Shown here in pieces: positions 13,001-25,000 of a stretch of DNA of 64,000 nucleotides. The stretch is from NCBI GenBank assembly GCA_030407085.1, contig CM059583.1, forward strand, positions 20,186,001 through 20,250,000. Reading direction: 5' to 3'. The DNA comes from Trichopria drosophilae (lineage: Eukaryota; Arthropoda; Insecta; Hymenoptera; Diapriidae). The position numbers and the translations under genes are program-made. How positions within the stretch are numbered: the stretch's first letter is position 1; the number at the start of each line of letters is the position of its first letter. A model generated the notes under the pieces. That model saw nothing but the letters and a program-made list of their open reading frames with translations. It had not been told where the DNA came from and did not search any database.

Positions 13001-16000
13001 CACAATAAGTCCGCCAGCAAACGCCGAAAGAATCCCGAGATCGCTACTAGCTGGAAGAAAGGAAAACGGCTGTACTAACTAGCTAGTAGGGAGATTAGTC
13101 ACTCGAAATCGCGAGCGTTCTCCACAGATGCTGGACCATCAGACTCGTGCTTTTTCCGCGTTCGTCGTGTTTAGTCGCTCGGACGTCTTTTTATTCTCTC
13201 CCCGATTGTTACGACGACCAATGGGATGTCAGAGATTTTACGAGCCGATTAAAACAAATGTCGCCGCGTGTATACACTACGGATAGCAGTAGCCATGCCG
13301 ATGTCAAACCGACCGTGACGATAGTTTTTGGCTCCCGATTTGTTTTAGTCGCCGGCTTATCAAGTGATGACCCGCAGGTATCTTCCAAAAATGCCGAACC
13401 TTCAAAATGTAGTGATTAGAAATTATTCATTCAGTGGGTTCTGGATCCGTAATTGGGACCTTTTTATACCATCCATTGTTTAATTCGTTGGTGTTTTGCT
13501 TTCAAAACTTTGTTATTGTTTCTAAATCACCGGTAAGGGTGCCAAAATTCAATATGGCTGATTCTACACAGCTGTCAAGGACTATATTTTCGTAGAGATT
13601 ATCTCTATCTTAGTGAGCTCGGTATTTACACTTGATTATGATGTCAACAATAACGTCATCGTTCTTTTTTACTCAATATTGTTTCTGGTTGTCTCTCAAA
13701 TACTGCTGATAACACGCGGAATTGAGGTTATGTTTCGTAGTATTGTTAACGAATGCATCTCCCGTAAGTGAAACAATTTTCTTCTTGTAGCATGAATTTA
13801 TAGCACTGATAACGAAAGTTTCGTCACAAAATAGGTTTAATTTCAGTTAACATTATGCAATTTAAAAATAACTTTCAAATCTTACATGGAGAAAATGTAT
13901 ATTATAATTGTCAATGCATATTGTAACATTTATAATATTGTAAATTATATAATACGCATATTGTAAAAATTACAACATGTATAGTAAATTATACAATATT
14001 GTAAATATTATACATTTTTCCATATCATATATTTACTTTCAGGCTATGAATCAGACAATTTATTAGTACTTCTTACAACGCTTACAATACGAATTGTAAT
14101 ATTTACAATACATACGGTAAAGAGTACAATATATGAATTATAAATTTTACTATACTATATAGAAACCTTAACATTTATTTTTCACATTGTTTTTCAAGAT
14201 AGTAATGTTGAGAAGTTTCTGGTAAAAATTACTAGGCTTTATTAAATATTTACAAAGATTAACAAAATGCAATCAGTTATACTAAAATTTAATGGAATAA
14301 GAAAATTCTTAAATACTAAGTTCCAGATGTTTTGACAAAAACTAAATCTTGGTGAAATCTACGATTATTTAATTCTACGTTTTCATAACAAACTTGAATA
14401 ATCAATCTACCGGTAACTTCTAATTACTAGCATATAAATGACGAGGAAATCGAGTGTTGTTTACGAATGCTTCATTTTTTCTTTTTATTTATAGTTTCCT
14501 AGACTCATTTAGATCGTGACTAATCATCAAAAAACATAAAAACATTGCGTGAATTCGGAATGTTATTGCTATATCGAATTAGTCCCAAATATCGTCAATT
14601 TTCGATGAATTAGGGTCCAATTTTATTACTGTTTTTACAGAAAAAAATATTATTTTTTCTATTTATCGTTGGGTCCCAAATACAATATTTTATATGGTGA
14701 TCCTTAAAATGGTGTTCAAAATTAAAATTTTTGAAACATTTTCCGGACTCTCTATCTAAAAACTATGATCTTCTTCAAAAAAATAATAAAAGTAAAAAGT
14801 TCTTAGAATTAATTGAGGAACACTGGCATGTTTTTGACATTTTTATGCTGATATTTTGACAAAGTTTTTATTTGGGTTTTTTGAAAATAAAAAAAAAGGA
14901 ACGAAAATTTCTGAAATATTCTCGCACATTCGGTGATGAATTCAATGCATTTTTCTTAATTTTATTCGAAAACTTGATAGTTTTCCGGATAGAAATTTGA
15001 AATGTTTACAGTTTAGGCCTTTCACCTCAAAAACTATCAATATTCGAAAAAAAATGTCAGAAAACAAAAACTACTTGGAATTCATCGGAAAATGTACTTA
15101 AATTTTTCATAAATTTTTTTAAATTTAAAAAAAAACTTTAAATAATAAATTTTCAAATTATTTACCGAAAAATCTAGAATAATTCCGGTGTATTCCCTAA
15201 TTCCTTCACTAACTAACCTTTCACTTAGAATGTTTTTGAAGAAGATCATAGTTTTATTTATCGCGTCCTGAAATTTGGTGCTAATAAAGATTTTCATTTG
15301 GGGCCATTTTGAAGATCGCCATGTTGAATTTCTTATTCCAGATTCTACAAATCTTAAAATTTAGGACTCGAAAACCCTTTTCTAGGTGGGAAAAGATAAG
15401 TATTTCAACGGTTTCATATAAAAATTTTAGATCTAAATTTATTTTTAAGAGAAAAATCGCATTTATCTACAATAAATTACTTATAACTTTTTAAGGATCC
15501 ATTTTAGATAAATTCTGAGATAATATTCTGAAAGGAAATTAAATTTTACAGTGGCTATCATATGTCTGACTTTTTTTTGATAAATGCAGTATGAACGGAA
15601 ACTGTTCGGTAATTGGCATCATTTAATTTTTTATATTTACATTTTAATAAAGTGCAAATAATATATCGTGACAAATGTCATATGATCTATCAAAAATGAA
15701 ATATATTTAAAAAGAGGAGACTTATATTTTATATACATAATGAAATGTGTTTTTTTTTAATTGTAGAATTTTTTGGTGCATTGGAGGCATGCATTTTCGT
15801 AATTTTCGTAACAACAAATGCTGACGGTTCTACAGTGTTTTTTATTCATTATTTGAAATGTATAACTTATAAACAATTGAAAAAACCTAAGAATGTTAAT
15901 CCAAAAATTTAAAAAAAACACCTTTTCGTTACAAAAACTAAGTACGATTGACAATGAATTAGGAAACTAAGCTAGTTTGATTTTGTGTGGGAACGATTTA

Positions 16001-19000
16001 TAGAGCAATTTACAAAGAATTTTAGTTACACGACTTAATATCCGACCATCCACGACCAAATATCCTAGAAAATCTGAACAAACAACTGAAGACGATTCTA
16101 GGGAGAAAAAAAACCCGCAAAAAAAGACCGGAAAAAAATGACCAGGAACAATCAGCCTCGGATCTAACCCAACCTAACCTAATCTAAACTAAACTAACCC
16201 CACCTCAACTAACCTAACCTGAACTAAACTAGCCTAACCTAACCTCACCTAAACTAACCTAGCCTAAACTAGCCTAAACTAAACAAAACTAACCTAATCT
16301 AATGGTTGAAACTAATTTTCCGTACAACCCTAATCTAACGTAACCTAAACTAAGTAACCTTTATTTATTTTGTCTGCCGTTTCGTGGACTTTTATTTCCG
16401 TGACCTACAATCACTGTGCTGTAATTGATCTTAATACATCTTAACCTCTTTTTTTTTTTATTATAGAACGGAGGACGACTCGAAGATTTTACAAAACGAA
16501 TGTCTGGATGACTTTTTGTATGCCTGTGAACTTCCAGAAGATGAAAATCCTTCCACGTCGTCCATCTCCAAGGAATCAGAATTATCACGACCCTCTGTCC
16601 AGGAAACCCCCGAAGATTTGGCCGCCTTGAAAGCGTGGCTTACCAACATTCGCACAGAAAATGAAGAGGAATGTACATCCATGCTACAAAGCAAATCCCT
16701 TCCGAAAAGACGTGTCCAAGACATGGAATCCGAAGAATTACAAACGAGGGATTTAAAAATGTTGACAGCATCAGCAACTGCTGCAGCCACGAAACTTCTA
16801 GTCTCATCCAATCGTTTCGATCAACTTTACCGACACGGCATTGAGTAAGTCCTTTTTTATCTGCAGATCTTTAGGTTACTGTTCTAGTGAATTTTTTTCC
16901 GCTGGACCAATAAACAAAGACGAAAATGGAACCAAGACCCCAAACAACATTTTATCGTTACTGATGTAGCAAACAGTTGTACAGTAGTCCTTCCCTAAAA
17001 TAGCCTTCCCAATGTTGGCCGGTTCTCAATATTAGCCTTTCCCCTAGACAGCTGTTCCGTATTAGCAATATCACGCATGCGCATTATATCACTTGGGCAC
17101 CATACCGCTATAAATGTACTGCGCATCTGATCTACGCATGCGCGTTTTCTCATATATGTGCGGACTGGGGGGTAAAAGTTCGTCTCATTCGGATTATATG
17201 GGGAGGTATTGAAGGATAGATATGGCAGATTGGGCTAATATTGGGAGGAAATATTGCCATTCAAAATTTTCTTCAAAATTTATCACGCGTTTCAGGAAGA
17301 AAAACAACTTGTCACTAATTTATTAACATTTTTTTAATAATCTTAAAAGAATAACGTTCAAATAAAAAATGAAATTAGTATTGATTTTCAAATAATTAAG
17401 AATTGAAATTTTTTTCGTAAAATGGTGTTTCTTTGTAATAAATTCAATTTTTTTATAAATCTCAGATTCTTTTCGTGCCTTGGCATGTTAAGGAAAACTG
17501 ACACACTCATTGTTCTAATGAAATGAGTCATTCTCATAATTGAATTTTTAATACCCTCGTCATCGCATTCGAGCTGTTTCCAACGAATAAACTGAGCCGG
17601 AGCTGAAAATTGTAATTTCAGTACAGCATTGTCAATAACACAAAAGTGACAAGTGTAGTAATAAGGATGATGCCAATTATGCGGAAATAAATTACCATCA
17701 GCATATGAAATAGGACTAATGCAGTGTCATAAAATTTACGATTTATATATATACAATGTCTTTTTAATTATATGTATCAAAAGTATCTTAGTACGTTTTA
17801 AAGTATTTTATAACAAGTTTGAATTAATGAAAGTTATTTGAAAATATTTAAAAACATTTATTGACTTTTTATCCATAAATAAGATGCAAAATCTTAGTTG
17901 ATAGCACTAACTAAGTATTTACATTTAAATGTAAATAAATGATACTTTATGTTCGTTGTATTATATAATTAACAAAATAATATATAAATGACGTTATGAT
18001 GAACATTTATCGACTTTTTTATTCTGATATTTTATTGTCACAATGGTGGTAACAAAGACAAATTTTTAGAATTTTTAAATTATTTTATTAAAAATAAAAA
18101 GACACCGAGCTGGAGACATTCGAGGCGCCACGTTGAGACTCGAACCCGTGACCTTTCGGTTGATGTCAAATGCTATTCGAGCAAACGCAAGTTATTGTAA
18201 ACTACGCAGACAAATTGCTAACCTAGAATACAAACATTGAAAAAATTAAATGACGTGCTTATTCTTGATTTCTTTAAAAAATTATTAATGTTATTATTGT
18301 TTATATTAATGTAAAGTTTCGTAATCTATTAAAGTGAACAAACAATGATGTCGGGAATAGATCATTAGATTTCAAAAATAGGATTTTAATACGTAAAATA
18401 GTAAAGTGATAATAAAATGTTTTATTTAATTGTCAATAACGAATTACTTTTTATTAGAATTGTTTATATTTTAATTAGTAATTTGGTAACTGCCACGTAT
18501 TGTATAAAAACTTATGTCATGTTTTAGAATATTTACTATTAGTTCGGTAAAAAACAACAGGTTTGTTCAATGTATTACTTACTTTTAATGAATAGTGTCA
18601 ATTTTGATATAATTAAAATCTGCCTCGAAATCGAGAAAAAAAGTTTAATAATTTTGCAGGTCTATATTTAAAGATCACATAAGTTGTATGAAATGACTCC
18701 GGTAGCACAAACGTAAAAATTAAATAACAACATTTTATCTCGTCTTTAAACCAAGAGACACAAAGTTAATCATTAACTTTCTTGAAGAAAAAAATAACAC
18801 TTTATAGACAGAAAAGTGCTACTCGACAAAAGGACTAAATATTTACTCCAAGAAGATAATTTGCACTAGTTAAATTAGTAAAACCTAATCAAATTATCTT
18901 TTAGACATCGAGTACAGCCATCCCTCCGTAATTGTTTCCCTCTATAATTATTGTCTTCATAATTCCATCCGTAATTGTTGTCCAAACTTCCCCTTCCAGG

Positions 19001-22000
19001 TGTACCGTAAGAAGAAAGGCACACTAGTGCATGCGCACGTACGTTCAATTAATTGTTTCATTCATGAAGAAGGGGAAGTATGGCGGGGAACATCAATTAC
19101 GGAGGGAGGACTGCACTTAAAATAACACGTAAAAAATATCGTGAATAGTAAATCCACGATAGAAAATCTTTAAAAAAACTGTGTGTCAAAATTAAATGAC
19201 GAATTTTGAACGTTAATAATTTGCAATTAATTTGAAAGATTATGTAATTCTTGTTTATTTAACCAGTATTAGAGATCACATTTTTAAACGTCTAAGTTTG
19301 TCTTTGCTTCTACACAAGCGACAGTATAATCTTACGAATTTTAATTTTTCATTTAGTATACAAAAGTAAAAAATTTTTAATCTTATAGAGGTTGAATGCA
19401 AGTTAATGAACCCGAACTTAAAAAATACGTCATAACCAATGTAAAAATCCTAATTAAAAACTCGTTAAAATAACTTCCTCATTGATTACGCATGAAGTAT
19501 TGTTATGAATGAATTAATTTAATCGAAATAAAATGATCGATAACAATTCGTGAGAAATTGACTATTGAATTTTGGTAATGGGAATCTAAAAAAGACCTCA
19601 GAAAATAAGAGAAGATTGTATCTAACAAGACTCGAGTCTTCTGCAATTTACTCTTACAATCGTTGAAAGACGTGATTCATTCAGTCTATTCTATTGATTA
19701 GTGAAAAGAATACTTTTTATGTTCATAATTTGTCCAACACTGAAAAGTGACTCATATTTCACGTAATTACAAAATAAATCTATTTCGCAGTTATTTTAAA
19801 AGGTGCTTCACTTTGATGTATAATGTTTTCATTACCTGAACATGATTCATAAAAAAGAAATAAGAAACCTATTTATCGCTTATGTTTATTTTATTATTTG
19901 ATATACTAGTATTTGTGTACTTTTTATCACTATATTTCATCTTTTATAATGTTTATTTTCTAGTAATAATTGTATCTAGAAATACTAGAAAATTAGACTG
20001 TATTTTTATTGCATAATTTTTGTTTATTTGTTTTTTAAAATGGTTTAATCGATATGTGAGTTACTATCACTTTATTATTGTTGGTCAAGTTTGACCCAAA
20101 TTGGACTTTTTTGTGTAAACGCATTTTTTATTTAATCGTTTCTTCGACCCTTTGACGTGTAAATGTTGAAACTGAATTTTTGCGATTTTTGGGGTGACAA
20201 ATTATCAAGACATCAGATTTTCAAAATGTCGAAATCAACATGACGCATAGAATTTTCAAAAATTTTTTGATTACGACAAAATTTGGATACTTCCATACTT
20301 GGGACCTTTTCTTGGTTGTTGATTACAAATTTCATCAAAATTTTCAAAATTAAAAATGACTCATCCGATATTGTAGCCAAAAATTGTGTCGTGGATTTAA
20401 TTAAATAACAGTAGCGACTAGTGTTTGATCCAAGGATCAAAACAAAATATGCATTTTTCACAATTTGCGAACAGTTAAAGTTAATAGTTTGATTAGAACT
20501 AAAAACCCATCTTTTTTTTGCTGCAAGATAGTCATTTTTATGAAGAAAAAAAAATTAAACTCTATATTTTTATGCATTGTCTGAGTCTAACAAGTTTCAA
20601 ATTTAAAGTAATATTAGTCAACGACTTAAAATATCAAGAAGAACGCGTTAAATTTTTTAATTGTAATTTGTTTAACGCTCATATCTCAACCAATTTTGTT
20701 TTGATGAACTTGAGATTTTAAGGACCTGCTATCAGTTACACAAAACTGAACAATAAAAAAGGTCGAAAAGCTGGATTCAGTAATATAATTCTAAACAATA
20801 TACCAAGTGACCAAATTTCTGTAAAAAAAATGAATACAAAAATCTAATCATAAAGCAGAGAGACTATCAGATTTTCTGTAGTTCCTAAGTTTTTTTTAAT
20901 TATATTTCGATTCAATTACTCATTTAGTTCAAATTACATAAAGTTTAAAAATAATTTGTCTAATTCCATTCTTGTAATATGATTTTTTACGATTTCTCCT
21001 TCATTTCAATGCAATTAAATGCAATTTTTTAATTATTTGATTTAAAAAAAAAGAGAGACCGAGCTGGAGACATTCGATGCATCGGGACTTGAACCCGGGA
21101 CCTTTCGGTTGTCGTCGACTGCCAATTGAGCAAACGCAAGTTATTTTAAACTATGCAGACAAATCGCTAACTTCGAATAAAAACATTTCTTAAATAGTTA
21201 TTAATGTTGTTATTTTTAAAATTAATGCATATAAATTTTAGTAACTTATTAATATAAATCTATTCTTGTAATGATTTTTTACGATTTCTCCTTCATTTAA
21301 ATTAAATGCAATTATTTCTTTAAGTATATGTATTTAAAATTAAATGTGGTTAATCACGTTACTTTCGAATGTAAAAAATGAACATTAAAAAGCATTCTAT
21401 GTGTTTATCATATAATAGGAAGTAAACATATCACAGGAACTCTAAAAAGAAATGTATTAAAAATAAAATATGAATGCTAATCAAAACAAATAACTATCTA
21501 CACAAGACTCGATTAGTGTGTAATGAAGTAACATGTTTATTGAGTTACAAATTTCAATAATATTTGAAATTCTAAGTTATTCATATCCCGAGATACGTAA
21601 CAAAAGAGATCGTGATATTTTAAACATTTTTATTTCACTGTGAAACGGATATTTGGCCCTGCATTGCAGAGATATCAGAAGCTTCGTTTTACTTATTATC
21701 ACTTTAGTAGGTAGAATGAGTAACAGCTATCCGTTCTTTCTGCAGTTTCATTGTTCGTGTAACATTTCTTTGCTGCAGTATGATAAACATTTTATTTTTA
21801 GACTCTGCATTTTGTACAGCCTAGTTTTCTCTTCATTTTCTAATTAACTCGACAGAAATATCTACTTGCATTTTTTCAGAAAGAAAATAAGATACAACAG
21901 GAAATTATCAAATAATTAAATACATTACTCGATTAATAGGACATTAATTACCATGAAAATTAGTCTACTAAACTGTCTTATTCAATTCATTGATTGCAAT

Positions 22001-25000
22001 TACGTAACATTCGTAATATCAATTTCAAACGTGAAATAACTCCATTTCAGTAACAAATAATAATTATAAATTTATTCGAGTCTCCATGACATCACAAGTG
22101 AATTAAGTAACTTCTAAACAAAATTAGTAAACCCAGTATATAAAAATCAATTAGGAAAAATTCAAATTTTGAATTCCTTCGTATACTCCAAAAGTATTCA
22201 AATAATTTAAAGATAAAGAAGACATTTTTAACAATTTTAAGTAAATTCAAATTAATTCGAAATACAGAAAATTAGAGAATCGTAAATGTAATCGGACATC
22301 AAACACATTAGTTTGATAGGAATAGAACAATTGTAAAAAGCTAAAAATTATATAATTAAAAAGTTTTTTAACGGGATTGATTAAGATTAATAATGAAAAT
22401 TTAAAGTTCCTAAACGGTTTTTAACGATTCTTTCCTTAACTACCCCCAGAAAATGTTCATTAGTGATTAAAATAAAAAAATGACCAAGAATTCGAATTAA
22501 ATATTCGGAAATTTGACGATAAATAGGTCAATATTTTTTTTTACCAAAATACTCAAAAAATTGTACCTGATTTTATACGTATTTCTTACCGTCAAACATT
22601 TTTATAATGTGCAATTTTGTAATAAGCATTATTACTTAATTTTGTATTAAGTAATTTTTTACTTACTGATTCTATTCAAAATACCTAAAAAGTATCATTT
22701 TCTGACAAATAAAATCTAGAAAAAAGTTCAATTAATTTAATAAGGTGGAAGGTTGAGAGGTACAACAAAAATAATTAATAAATTTGTAATTTTATACAGT
22801 ACAAAATTCGATACTGAAGTGATGACAACATTCGTATTGTAAAAAGAAATTTTCCTTGTTAAAAATTATAAACGTAAAATATAATTGTTAATGACACAAA
22901 TTACAACAATAATTTGATTCTTTTAACAACGTATTCAAAGTTTGTGAGTAAAAACTGTTCACCTTGGAAGTAAATTAACATCAGGATATGAAATAGTCGC
23001 ATAATGCATGCGTCTCTCGTAGCACTTCAATGATCTATAGATCTGTTGGCATACTAATTCATACCTAATTGAAAGTATCGATTTTTTAATAGATGAAGCA
23101 AGTGCACGATGCATGAAACTTTTAAATACTCAACATTTGAAACAAAATTTCTGCAGTGGTTGAAAGGCAGAACAGAATAATTTTCATCAAATTTCAGATA
23201 TTGTCAGATGCTTTGTATAATTAGTTATTTTTTTATAAACTTAGCCAAATATAAAATCTTTTAAATGATGAAAAAGTATCCTCGCGATAGTTATATTGTA
23301 CCTAAAGCAATTTTTATCTGACATCAAATTTAAAACAACTGAAAATTGTATTTTTTGTGTCTTTCTTCGCAAATCATGTTCATTTTTGCACTAAATTTGC
23401 ATCGTTTAAAAATTGATCCTTTAATTTTCGTGAAATTTGAAGTACCGACTTTTAAAAAGTTAACAAAAACGCGTTTAAACTTTATGACAGCAATAAAGTC
23501 GTCTACCAAGTATCTACGTACTTGAAATGCGCATATAGATATGGAAGTTTAGCTCGGATCGACTTGAAATTTTCTAAACTGAACCAAAAACAGAAGAAAT
23601 CGATTTTTTTACTTACAAGAGTTGTTAGTCTACTTAAATTTGCGTCATGCAATTCAGCCGGTAAGAAAATAATTAAAAACTGTACATCTCATGTGTAGTT
23701 TTTGCGATCGCCGAACACTAAACAGATTTTTAAAATTCAAAATGGCGAATCCACTATAGCAAATTAAAATTTGAATCGTTAGTAAATCTTCACAAAAAAA
23801 CAGCTACTCAAAGGTTTTAAAACCTTAAACGGGTATGTAATCTGCGATCCCTAAAGAGCCCATATACCGATTGTAGTATATTTTGTCAAAAATTTGAAAA
23901 TTCATCCGCCATATTGGGTCCACCATTTTAACTTATTTTAATATAAATATGAAGCCGAGGTATTTTGATTTTCCAATTTGTGAGAGCATTTTCTAATTTG
24001 TCCAGTCAGGTAAGACCTTCTCTTATTTTAACGTTGTCCTCATCCCCGCTACTGAGGGAACAAGTGAAAGAGAAAAATTAAAATAGAGAAGGACGAAAAC
24101 ATAAAATACGGGAGGAAGTTAAAATAAGGGAAGGCTTATTGTACTATCGGAAGTAAGGTGATAGGCGTGCTAGGCAGATAGCGTGCGGCGAAATATTAGA
24201 ATAGGCGAAAGGAAAGGATTAGAACATAAGAAATTAGAATAAGGGAAGGACTACTGCATCTCGACCTCATTACTCTGTCAGTCATGCTGTTATGCCTTTG
24301 GACCACAGATTTATTACATACATATAGTTAATAGAATAAAAGAGGTACCAGAAATTATATAATTTCCTGAACCAAACTGCTAAAACAATGTCCAAATTAA
24401 CTTTATAGTTCGGCATTTTCCTATACCACTATCCAACAAAATGAAGCAAATAAAATTAGATTTAGCATATAATTTACATATGATTTTTATAATAATCCGT
24501 TATTGAAATGAATAGTTTATAATAATAATATATTACTTATGTTTACAGCACAATTTCCAACCTTGGCAACAAAAAATTAGAGCGGAATCTCATCAAATCC
24601 ATCGAAGAAGCAGCAGCAACAATTTTGACAGAATTGGGCTCGTCACCACCTAGAAGAATTTACCACCACGAAAGTCTCAGATCTGTTTTATCCCAACTTG
24701 CAAACATAAAGAAGATCGTAGATCGAGAACTCGAGATTCGATTAGATTTCTATATCGAGGTAATTTTTTAATTGCTAGTACCAAGTATTTAATTTGAAGC
24801 CCCTTAATAACTATTAATTTACTTTATAGAAAATCGTTCGTGGTTTAGAAGAATCGCCAAGAGAAGGAGGATGTGCCGCTCGTGGAGCTCTAGCTGCATT
24901 GACAGCCTTAGGCCTTGCTGGTCCGCGTGCCGGAAGCAGTATAGCTAGATGTTCCGGAGTTCGGGCGCTTCTAACATCTTTAATTTCATCTGGTCGTTTT

